Origin: Rickettsiales bacterium | Lineage (GTDB): Bacteria > Pseudomonadota > Alphaproteobacteria > Rickettsiales > UBA1997 | Reading direction: 5' to 3' | Length of the DNA stretch: 36,396 bases | NCBI GenBank assembly: GCA_016778745.1 | Contig: JADHOZ010000004.1 | Location: 1-36,396 of the forward strand | Shown here: piece by piece, positions 28,694-36,396 of the stretch | Numbering within the stretch: the first letter of the stretch is position 1 | Layout of the letters: every line of letters starts with the position of its first letter | Notes under the pieces: model-generated | What the model was told of the DNA's origin: nothing | The model's input: the letters and a program-made list of their open reading frames with translations, nothing else | Database searches by the model: none | Made by a program: the position numbers and the translations under genes

Positions 28694-31600
28694 TTAATTT
28701 TCTATTAATTCGATATTTAAGCCAAGTGATCTGACTTCTTTAATCATTACGTTGAATGATTCTGGAATTCCACAATTGAAGTTTTGGTTTCCTTGAATAA
28801 TTGATTCATAGATTTTAATTCTTCCAACTACATCATCAGACTTAACGGTTAGCATTTCCTGAAGTGAATATGCGGCACCGTATGCTTGTAGAGCCCAACA
28901 TTCCATTTCACCGAATCTTTGACCACCAAAGTGAGATTTGCCGCCAAGAGGTTGCTGGGTGATAAGGCTGTATGGGCCAATAGATCTAGCATGAATCTTA
29001 TCATCAACTAGGTGATGAAGTTTCAGCATATAGATGTAGCCTACTGTAGTTTTGCGATCGAATTTTTCTCCGGTTTTTCCATCAGTTAACTGGATTTGAC
29101 CAGATCTGTCTACGCCGCTAATCTCAAGAAGGTCACCAATATGAGATTCTTTGGCATTTTCAAAGATGCCTGTGGCAAAAGGTACGCCTTTCTTCAATTT
29201 TGCAGCAAATTTAACGATTTCATCGTCAGAAAGGGATTTGATATGCTCAATTTCTGATTCTAAAGTGTAAACTGTTAATAGTTTAGTGCGAAGTTCTTTG
29301 GCAATCTTAGATTTTTCGTTAGCTACGTTATCAATAATTTTACCAATTTGCTTACCTAGCTCCTTTGAAGCAAGGCCCAAATGAGTTTCAAGGATTTGTC
29401 CGATGTTCATACGAGAAGGTACACCTAGGGGATTAAGAACAATATCAACCGGCTCTCCATCCTCTGAGTAAGGCATGTCTTCAACGGGTGCGATTTTTGA
29501 AACAACACCCTTATTACCGTGACGTCCAGCCATTTTATCACCTGGCTGTAGGCGGTATTTAGAGGCTACGTAAACCTTAACAACTTTTAATACTCCTTGC
29601 CCCAATTCGTCACCAGCCTTAATTCTAGTTACCTTTTCTTCGTAATTTTTTTCGATGTCAGAAATTTTTTGGGCATTTTCTTTAATAAGTTTTTCTGCCT
29701 TATCCATCGCTTTTGAATCGTCCACTGCTAGTTTGCATAGCTGATATTTAGAAAGCGATTTTAAAGCAGATAAATCAACTTTAGATTTGGCATTGATATC
29801 ACCAATAGCGTTGATTGATTTTTTGCCATTGAATAGTTTGTAAAGATTATCTTGAAGAGAGGAATCTAAGAAAGAAATTCTAAGGTCTTTTGCTTTAGAA
29901 AGCTTCTCGATTTCTTGCATTTCAATATAAATAGATCTTTCGTCTTTTTCTATACCTTTCCTAGAAAATACTTTTACATCAACTACTGTTCCGCTAATTC
30001 CAGTTGAAGCGTAAAGAGAAGAGTCTTTTACGTCGGCCGCTTTTTCTCCAAAAATGACTTTAAGAAGTTTTTCTTCTGGAGTCATAGGAGATTCACTTTT
30101 AGGAGTTGTTTTGCCAACCAAAAGATCTCCTGGATTTACTTCAGCACCGATATGAATAATACCTTCTTCATCTAATTTACTTAAAATATCTTCGCTAACA
30201 TTTGGAATATCGCGTGTGATTTCTTCGGGCCCTAATCTAGTATCTCTGGCTACTATTTCTAGCTCTTCAATATGAATTGAAGTGAAAGTATCATCGGCTA
30301 AAAGTTTTTCAGAGATAATGATAGAGTCCTCAAAGTTGTAGCCATTCCATGGCATGAAGGCAACTCTAACATTTTTACCAAGCGCAATTTCACCGCCTGA
30401 TATACTGTGTCCATCAGAAATGATTTGATTTGCTTTTACTTGCTGGCCAACTTCAACGATTGGTTTTTGGTTAATACATGTATCTTGGTTAGTTCGAGTA
30501 TATTTTTGTAGATTGTGAATTTCAATTTCTGAAGAATCTTTTTCACTAGATTCAATAACAATTTTAGATGAATCTACAAACTTAACCACGCCGTCTCTTT
30601 CTGCCTTGATAGTCGCTCCAGAATCAGCAGCAATCACTGCTTCCATTCCGGTACCTACCAAAGGTGCGTCTGGCTTTAACAAAGGCACAGCCTGACGTTG
30701 CATGTTAGATCCCATTAATGCACGGTTCGCGTCATCATTCTCAAGGAAAGGGATCAGAGTTGTTGCAATGGAAATCAATTGCTTTGTTGAAACGTCAATG
30801 TAGTCGATATTTTCCGGTGCAGTCATAATATATTCACCATTTCTACGGCAGCTGACTAGATCTTGAGAGATTTTGCCACTTTGATCAATATCTACATTTG
30901 ATGGCGCAATTGTGAAGTCTATTTCCTTCATAGCAGAAAGATAATCGACTTGGTCAGTGATTTTACCGCTTTCCACTTTGCGGTAAGGTGTTTCAATAAA
31001 ACCGTAATTATTAACTTTAGCATAGGTTGCTAAAGAATTAATAAGCCCAATATTTGGACCTTCTGGAGTTTCAATTGGACAGATTCTGCCATAGTGAGTA
31101 GGGTGGACGTCGCGGACTTCAAAACCCGCTCTTTCTCTCGTAAGACCACCTGGCCCAAGAGCAGACAATCTTCTTTTGTGCGTAATATCTGATAATGGAT
31201 TTGTTTGATCCATGAATTGAGATAATTGTGAAGTAGCGAAGAAATCTCTGACAGCGGTAATTAATGGTTTTGAATTAATTAGGCCTTGAGGCATAACTGT
31301 ATCAACTTCAACAGAATTCATTTTTTCTACAATTGATTTTTCAATTCTAGACATGCCGATTCTAAGTTGGTTTTCTATTAATTCACCCACTGATCTAACT
31401 CTCCTGTTAGTTAGATTATCAATATCATCAGTTTTTAAATCATTATGCTTGATAAGACTTAGAATTTTGATAGTTTGTTCGATATCTTCTTTGGTTAGGT
31501 ATGTAGTTTCTTTATCTACCGATAATTCAAGTCTGTGATTCATTTTCATTCTACCAACTTCGGATAGGTTGTACCTGGTGTCGTTGAAGAATAGGTTATC

Positions 31601-32779
31601 AAAATAGCTTTTTGCGATTTCAACAGTTGATGGAGATTCGCCTAATCTAATTGATTTGTAAATATCAAAAAGGGCGTCTTTTTGCGTTTCATTTTTATCA
31701 ACAACCATAGTATTGTATAGGTAAGGTCCTATATCTGACTTACTTGGATTAACGATTGATACTTTTTTGAAGTTTAGTTTTTGTAAAATTTCTAAACTTT
31801 CCGTAGTTACGATGCTTCCAGCTTCTAGTAATAACTCACCAGTGTCTGATTCAATAAGGTCTTCGGCCACAACATAACCCAACAAAACTTCCTCAGTTAG
31901 TAAATAGTGAGTGAATTTTTGCTCTTTAAAACTTTCAATTATTTTTCTGTTAATTTTTTCGTCTTTTCTAGCCACAACTTTGTTTGTATTGGCGCAAACA
32001 AGATCAAAAGTTAGTTTTTTACCCTTGAAGGAATTGGAATCGAATTCTAAGGACCATCCATTTTTTGAAATAACAGCGTCGACTGAGCCATAAAATCTTT
32101 TAATAATTTCTTCTGAGCTGATTTCGACTGCTTTCAATAAAGAGGAAACAGGAATTTTTCTTTTCTTATCAACCCTGAAATACATGATATCTTTACTATC
32201 AAACTCGAAGTCTAACCATGATCCGATGTGAGGGATGATTTTTGCAGTATAAGATTTTGAACCTGATAATTTAACATTTTCACTATCAAAGAATACGCCA
32301 GGAGCTCTTCTCATTTGTGAAACGATAACTCTTTCGGCACCATTAATTATAAAGCTTCCTGATTTAGTCATTAGAGGTATTTCGCAAAGATATACCTCTT
32401 GCTCTTTGATTGAGCGTATTTCTTTTATATCACTGCCTTCTTCTTGATGCCATAAAATGAGGCGAAGTTGCGCATGCAAGGGTGCAGAAAATGTTCTCCC
32501 GGCTGATAAGCATTCAGTTGCTTCATATTTTGGTTGAGCAAGATTGTAGCTTATAAACTCTATTGTTACTCTTCCAGCCGAATCAGATAATGGGAAAAAG
32601 GATTTAAAAACAGATTGAATTCCAGTATTTTCTCTTTTTTCAGGAGTAATTTCTGCCTGTAGGAATTGTTTGTAAGATTCGTTTTGGAGAGAAATTAAAT
32701 GAGGAATTTCATTTTTATCCTGGTTTTCGCTGAAAGTTTTTCTCAGAATAGTTTGATCAAAATTACGCTTTTGGATCAC
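28694..32779 (-). CDS. rpoB: RNA polymerase beta subunit (GTG start)
   Basis: 1361 aa; SQLSQFMDQTNPLSDITHKRRLSALGPGGLTRERAGFEVRDVHPTHYGRICPIETPEGPNIGLI; start codon at 32779-32777 is GTG preceded by AGGTAGCAAAG. Confidence 0.99.
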   Translation of the reverse strand: MIQKRNFDQTILRKTFSENQDKNEIPHLISLQNESYKQFLQAEITPEKRENTGIQSVFKSFFPLSDSAGRVTIEFISYNLAQPKYEATECLSAGRTFSAPLHAQLRLILWHQEEGSDIKEIRSIKEQEVYLCEIPLMTKSGSFIINGAERVIVSQMRRAPGVFFDSENVKLSGSKSYTAKIIPHIGSWLDFEFDSKDIMYFRVDKKRKIPVSSLLKAVEISSEEIIKRFYGSVDAVISKNGWSLEFDSNSFKGKKLTFDLVCANTNKVVARKDEKINRKIIESFKEQKFTHYLLTEEVLLGYVVAEDLIESDTGELLLEAGSIVTTESLEILQKLNFKKVSIVNPSKSDIGPYLYNTMVVDKNETQKDALFDIYKSIRLGESPSTVEIAKSYFDNLFFNDTRYNLSEVGRMKMNHRLELSVDKETTYLTKEDIEQTIKILSLIKHNDLKTDDIDNLTNRRVRSVGELIENQLRIGMSRIEKSIVEKMNSVEVDTVMPQGLINSKPLITAVRDFFATSQLSQFMDQTNPLSDITHKRRLSALGPGGLTRERAGFEVRDVHPTHYGRICPIETPEGPNIGLINSLATYAKVNNYGFIETPYRKVESGKITDQVDYLSAMKEIDFTIAPSNVDIDQSGKISQDLVSCRRNGEYIMTAPENIDYIDVSTKQLISIATTLIPFLENDDANRALMGSNMQRQAVPLLKPDAPLVGTGMEAVIAADSGATIKAERDGVVKFVDSSKIVIESSEKDSSEIEIHNLQKYTRTNQDTCINQKPIVEVGQQVKANQIISDGHSISGGEIALGKNVRVAFMPWNGYNFEDSIIISEKLLADDTFTSIHIEELEIVARDTRLGPEEITRDIPNVSEDILSKLDEEGIIHIGAEVNPGDLLVGKTTPKSESPMTPEEKLLKVIFGEKAADVKDSSLYASTGISGTVVDVKVFSRKGIEKDERSIYIEMQEIEKLSKAKDLRISFLDSSLQDNLYKLFNGKKSINAIGDINAKSKVDLSALKSLSKYQLCKLAVDDSKAMDKAEKLIKENAQKISDIEKNYEEKVTRIKAGDELGQGVLKVVKVYVASKYRLQPGDKMAGRHGNKGVVSKIAPVEDMPYSEDGEPVDIVLNPLGVPSRMNIGQILETHLGLASKELGKQIGKIIDNVANEKSKIAKELRTKLLTVYTLESEIEHIKSLSDDEIVKFAAKLKKGVPFATGIFENAKESHIGDLLEISGVDRSGQIQLTDGKTGEKFDRKTTVGYIYMLKLHHLVDDKIHARSIGPYSLITQQPLGGKSHFGGQRFGEMECWALQAYGAAYSLQEMLTVKSDDVVGRIKIYESIIQGNQNFNCGIPESFNVMIKEVRSLGLNIELIEN

Positions 32780-32863
32780 CTTTGCTACCTCTTTTGATAT
32801 AAATTTTTAATTATTTAAGTGAAAGCTAGCTCTTAAAGCCAACTTTTGGTTAAATATGGCCAC

Positions 32864-32900
32864 AAAAGCACCAAGCCCTAAAAAGTAGCTTGGCGCTTTT
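32864..32900 (-). terminator. Hairpin between rplL and rpoB (candidate attenuator)
   Basis: AAAAGCACCAAGC (32864-32876) / GCTTGGCGCTTTT (32888-32900): 13-bp arms, one wobble, 11-nt loop; T-tract on the 3' side in the minus direction. Confidence 0.75.
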
Positions 32901-32908
32901 TATATTGT

Positions 32909-33283
32909 TTATTTTAATTCAACTTTAGCGCCAGCAGCTTCAAGTTTAGACTTGATTTCTTCTGCTTCGTCTTTGGCTACATCCGATTTCAATGCTTTAG
33001 GAGCTGACTCTACAAGTTCTTTAGCTTCTTTAAGACCTAATCCAGTGATTGTTCTAACTTCTTTAATAACAGCGATTTTGTTTCCGCCCATTTCAGCTAG
33101 TACAACTTCAAATTTGTCTTTTGCTTCACCAGCACCAGCGTCACCACTTGCAGCAGGAGCAGCTACTGCCATAGCGGCAGCTGATACACCCCATTTTTCT
33201 TCTAGATGTTTGCTAAGATCTGCAAGTTCTAGAACTGTTAAATTTGATAAAGTTTCTGTTAATTGTTCGATATTTGCCGACAT
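32909..33283 (-). CDS. rplL: 50S ribosomal protein L7/L12
   Basis: Ala-rich hinge; EKDKFEVVL-like, [25 protein letters not shown]. Confidence 0.98.
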   Translation of the reverse strand: MSANIEQLTETLSNLTVLELADLSKHLEEKWGVSAAAMAVAAPAASGDAGAGEAKDKFEVVLAEMGGNKIAVIKEVRTITGLGLKEAKELVESAPKALKSDVAKDEAEEIKSKLEAAGAKVELK

Positions 33284-33341
33284 TTATATTACCTTTTTAG
33301 ATTGTTAATAAGTTGTTAAAATAAAATTGTAAGTTTTTAAA

Positions 33342-33836
33342 TTATTCTTTTTTTAATTCCGCTAGACCTTGTTCAGGAGCATTAAGAATTCTAACGAAGT
33401 TAGATTGTGCGCCTTTGAGTATTCCAATAAACGAAGCACGAACATCGTCTAGAGACCCCAGTTTTGCCATATTTGTTATGGCAGATTCGTCAATTAACTC
33501 ATTATTGAAATGGGCTGTGACTATTTCTAAAGCTTTAACTTGCTTGGAGAAATCATGAATAATTTTTGATAAAGCAACTACATCTTGAGAATAAAGAATT
33601 GCACATGGTCCCGTTAAGTGTGGTGTTAGCTTCTCAAGTTCCGTATCTTTTACAGCTATTTTGACCAAAGTATTTTTAGCAATCTTTATGCTGCATTCTT
33701 TGGATTTCAGTTGAACTCTCATATCATATAGTTCTTTGTCAGTCATTCCGCGATAGTAAACAACTGCAACAAAAGCACTGGATGTTAGATTTTTCTTTAA
33801 AGAGGCAACTAATTTTTCTTTTTGACTTCTATCCAT
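33342..33836 (-). CDS. rplJ: 50S ribosomal protein L10
   Basis: MDRSQKEKLVASLKKNL, YRGMTDKELYDMRVQLK..; position in rplKAJL order. Confidence 0.95.
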   Translation of the reverse strand: MDRSQKEKLVASLKKNLTSSAFVAVVYYRGMTDKELYDMRVQLKSKECSIKIAKNTLVKIAVKDTELEKLTPHLTGPCAILYSQDVVALSKIIHDFSKQVKALEIVTAHFNNELIDESAITNMAKLGSLDDVRASFIGILKGAQSNFVRILNAPEQGLAELKKE

Positions 33837-33857
33837 TGTTAATAAAATTTTTAAAGA

Positions 33858-34550
33858 TTAAATAGAGCTAACATCAATTTGAACTGATGGTCCCATAGTC
33901 GTGCTTAGGAAAAGATCTTTAATATATTTTCCTTTAGATGATTCTGGCTTTAAATCTTTTACAGATTTTAAAATAGCTTCAACATTTTCTATTAAAGCTT
34001 TGGTTTCAAAATTAATTTTACCCGCTAAGCAATGCACGGTTCCTGATTTATCATTTTTGAAATCGATCTTCCCCTTAAGGGCGTCAGATATGGCTTTTTT
34101 GATGTCCGTGGTAACAGTGCCATTTTTTGGACTTGGCATTAAGCCACGAGGTCCAAGTTTTTTAGCTACTTTAGAAATTTTTGACATGACAGATGGGGTA
34201 GCAATACAGCAATGAAAATCTAAGAATCCGTCATTAATTTTAGCAATTAAATCATCTAATCCGGCAAGTTTAGCGCCTTCTTTTAGGGCTATTTTTTGCT
34301 CTTCTTCACTATCGGTAAAAACAATAACTTTAACTTCCTTACCTGAACCGTGAGGTAAAAGAGTGGAGCCTTTAATTGATTGGTTTGATTGCTTTGCGTC
34401 AATACCAAGATTGATAGCAACGTCTAAGGACTCAACAAATTTTCTTTGTTTTTCTATGCTAAATTCTTGTAGTTTAGTAATGCCTTCTTCTAAGTTTTTA
34501 ACACTCATCTTGTTCGAGCCCTTAGAATTATCTTTTTTAGTTTTTTTCAT
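33858..34550 (-). CDS. rplA: 50S ribosomal protein L1
   Basis: GPRGLMPSPKNGTVTTDI, STTMGPSVQIDV; possible alternative start at MSVKNLEEG. Confidence 0.97.
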   Translation of the reverse strand: MKKTKKDNSKGSNKMSVKNLEEGITKLQEFSIEKQRKFVESLDVAINLGIDAKQSNQSIKGSTLLPHGSGKEVKVIVFTDSEEEQKIALKEGAKLAGLDDLIAKINDGFLDFHCCIATPSVMSKISKVAKKLGPRGLMPSPKNGTVTTDIKKAISDALKGKIDFKNDKSGTVHCLAGKINFETKALIENVEAILKSVKDLKPESSKGKYIKDLFLSTTMGPSVQIDVSSI

Positions 34551-34569
34551 GTTATAAACGAATTTAAAT

Positions 34570-35001
34570 CTATTCTGCTACTTCCAGACCCATAGAAATT
34601 GCTGTACCTTTAACCATTTTTTCGCAGGCAGCAAGATCTGTCGCATTCATGTCGTCAATTTTTTTCTTGGCAACATTGGATACTTGGTCCTTTGTAATTT
34701 TACCAGCAGTTTCCTTACCGGGTGCAGATGAGCCTTTTTTAAGCTTGATTTCCTGCATAATGAGGTATGAAACTGGAGGATTCTTTGTTACTATATCAAA
34801 GCTTTTGTCTTTGTAAGCTGTGATAGTGACGGGTATTGGAGTACCTGGAGGAAAATCAAAATTAAGAGCGTTAAATTGCTTACAAAACTCCATAATGTTA
34901 AGACCTTTTTGCCCAAGAGCGGGTCCGATTGGTGGAGCAGGATTCGCTTTTCCTACTGGTACTTGTAATTTAATAATTCCTATTGATTCTTTTGCAGACA
35001 T
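34570..35001 (-). CDS. rplK: 50S ribosomal protein L11
   Basis: KLQVPVGKANPAPPIGPALGQKGLNIMEFCKQFN; ATG at 35001 (MSAKESIG) preferred over the track's upstream extension. Confidence 0.97.
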   Translation of the reverse strand: MSAKESIGIIKLQVPVGKANPAPPIGPALGQKGLNIMEFCKQFNALNFDFPPGTPIPVTITAYKDKSFDIVTKNPPVSYLIMQEIKLKKGSSAPGKETAGKITKDQVSNVAKKKIDDMNATDLAACEKMVKGTAISMGLEVAE

Positions 35002-35132
35002 GTGAAATTTACTTATAAATCTTGTGTTAATACTTATCGCCGTTTTTTGCAAGGCGCGATAAATTATTTTCTTTTAAGTTAATATGCAACCAATTTTTTT
35101 AAAAAAGATCAACTTTTTTTAAAAAATGTAGT

Positions 35133-35669
35133 TTATAATATTTTTTCAACTTGATTAATATCAAGTTCTACTGAAGTTGCGCGGCCGAAAATTGATACTG
35201 AAATTTTTACTTTTTGTTTTTCACAGTCAAATTCTTCTACAGTTCCGGTAAATGATTCGAAGGGGCCTTCGATAACATTTAGAGTTTCTCCAACTTCAAA
35301 GATAATATCTTTATTATCAGCTTCTTTAGAAGAGGATAATTCTAATATTTCTATCATTTTCTTTTCTTCAACAGGCTTTGGATTATTTTTCGAGCCTAAG
35401 AAATTCATTGACTTTGGGATTGATGTGATGATGTTTGAAATTTCTCCGGATAAATCAGCATTTATAAACACATATCCAGGAAAAAGTTTTTGGGCTTCTT
35501 GTACTTTCTGCCCTTTTTTTATCTTGATGACGTTTTTAGTCGGCACAAGAACTTCTGCAATATTTTTGCCATGCTCAGATCTGGTTTGAAGAGATTTGAT
35601 TTCTAAGGCTATCTTATTTTCTTGACCAGCCATTACATTTAATATGTACCAGTTTGTTTTATTTTCCAT
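35133..35669 (-). CDS. nusG: Transcription termination/antitermination protein NusG
   Basis: NWYILNVMAGQENKIALEIK, LFPGYVFINADLS, VGETLNVIEGPFESFTGTVEEFD (KOW). Confidence 0.97.
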   Translation of the reverse strand: MENKTNWYILNVMAGQENKIALEIKSLQTRSEHGKNIAEVLVPTKNVIKIKKGQKVQEAQKLFPGYVFINADLSGEISNIITSIPKSMNFLGSKNNPKPVEEKKMIEILELSSSKEADNKDIIFEVGETLNVIEGPFESFTGTVEEFDCEKQKVKISVSIFGRATSVELDINQVEKIL

Positions 35670-35690
35670 ATTATGGTAGTTAATTATTAG

Positions 35691-35867
35691 TTATAGACCA
35701 AAAATTAGGCCGATGAATTTTGAAATAATAAAATCAGCAAATGTTATGGTCAAAGAAACTACAATTATTGTTACAACTATTGTTGCTGTAGTTATATATA
35801 CTTCTTTTTTTGTCGGGAATTGAAGTTTTTTTGATTCTTCTAGTGCACCCTGAAAGAATTTTAGCAT
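35691..35867 (-). CDS. secE: Preprotein translocase subunit SecE (58 aa; below the ORF-track length cutoff)
   Basis: Translated by hand: MLKFFQGALEESKKLQFPTKKEVYITTATIVVTIIVVSLTITFADFIISKFIGLIFGL*; canonical 'E..K..WP'-like region (KLQFPTKKEV) and TM; sits between tRNA-Trp and nusG. Confidence 0.9.
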   Translation of the reverse strand: MLKFFQGALEESKKLQFPTKKEVYITTATIVVTIIVVSLTITFADFIISKFIGLIFGL

Positions 35868-35925
35868 TATAATTATATCAATTTATGGTGGCGGGAGTGA
35901 GATTTATAATAACGTCTCCAGCCGG

Positions 35926-35948
35926 AAAAACGATTATTAATCGTTTTT
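35926..35948. terminator. Hairpin with flanking A/T tracts between tRNA-Trp and secE
   Basis: AAAAACGAT-TATTA-ATCGTTTTT perfect 9-bp stem; T-tract in either reading direction. Confidence 0.55.
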
Positions 35949-36005
35949 AATTTTAAATGGGTATTCGTTTTAGTAAATCCCGGTGTTAATTCAATCTCTG
36001 TACTG

Positions 36006-36081
36006 TGGCAGGAGTGAGAGGAGTCGAACCCCCAACCAACGGTTTTGGAGACCGCTACTCTACCAATTGAGCTACACTCCT
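36006..36081 (-). tRNA. tRNA-Trp (anticodon CCA), with encoded CCA
   Basis: Reverse complement AGGAGTG-TA-GCTC..GCGGT-CTCCAAA-ACCGT..GGGGG-TTCGACT-CCTCT..CACTCCT-G-CCA; anticodon loop CTCCAAA. Confidence 0.95.
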
Positions 36082-36145
36082 ATAACCAACTAAATCTCAA
36101 CTCTAATCACCTAAATTATCAGAGTTGAGATTTGAGCTTTTTCAA

Positions 36146-36181
36146 AAAGTTGTCGATACTTTATCTAGTACTGACAACTTT
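36146..36181 (-). terminator. Rho-independent terminator downstream of tuf
   Basis: Minus strand AAAGTTGTCAGTACT-AGATAA-AGTATCGACAACTTT then TT: 15-nt arms with a 2-nt interior mismatch, followed by T's. Confidence 0.75.
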
Positions 36182-36183
36182 GA

Positions 36184-36396
36184 TTACTTAATAATTTTAG
36201 CAACGACGCCGGCGCCAACAGTTCTACCACCTTCACGGATAGCAAATCTTAATCCTTCTTCCATAGCAATTGGAGAAATTAGCTCGGCTGTTAATTTAAC
36301 ATTATCACCTGGCATAACCATCTCAGTGCCCTCGGGAAGAGTGACAGATCCGGTCACATCAGTCGTTCTGAAATAAAATTGTGGACGGTAGTTCTT
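36184..36396 (-). CDS. tuf: Elongation factor Tu, C-terminal 70 codons (continues beyond window)
   Basis: Reverse strand encodes [70 protein letters not shown]. Confidence 0.97.
   Translation of the reverse strand, partial: KNYRPQFYFRTTDVTGSVTLPEGTEMVMPGDNVKLTAELISPIAMEEGLRFAIREGGRTVGAGVVAKIIK

Noticed and set aside
31140-31240. Rifampicin-resistance mutation in rpoB
   Set aside because: Cluster I reads SQLSQFMDQTNPLSDITHKRRLSALG; the key S/Q/D/H/R/S positions are wild type and the N-to-T change is not a recognised resistance call I can support.
32952-33308. 118-aa plus-strand ORF opposite rplL
   Set aside because: Antisense of the Ala-rich rplL codons; composition is a shadow artefact.
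1-36396. CRISPR array, prophage, toxin-antitoxin or defence island
   Set aside because: No regularly spaced direct repeats, cas-like, integrase or transposase ORFs, or recognisable defence proteins were seen.

Overview
AT-rich bacterial chromosome segment, dominated by housekeeping genes. The gene content and protein character look alphaproteobacterial, probably Rickettsiales-like or another host-associated lineage (inference). From left to right it carries: the 3' part of pccA; a minus-strand thiE-like/manC/ccmB cluster; yggS; tRNA-Arg(TCT); glnA; comM/yifB; rpmE-bioH (minus); an M23 peptidase plus bactofilin pair; a very compact 8-gene minus-strand block (EnvZ-like kinase, ugd, dusB, nadE, three tandem RDD-domain proteins, gltX); pstB plus a TatA/B-like protein; two envelope proteins of unclear function; pdhC (E2); a YejE-like permease; and the classical tuf - tRNA-Trp - secE - nusG - rplKAJL - rpoBC cluster on the minus strand. 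I found no CRISPR array, transposase, prophage or defence system. The most unusual signals are structural: a 56-bp near-perfect palindrome inside bioH; a perfect 16-bp-arm, 3-nt-loop hairpin inside nadE; a 164-bp MITE-like element with perfect 24-bp terminal inverted repeats upstream of pdhC; two in-frame 12-bp tandem repeats; a head-to-head gene pair whose start codons share one CATG; and a partial copy of the tRNA-Trp 3' end. None of these amounts to a demonstrated new system. All coordinates and motifs were read by eye.
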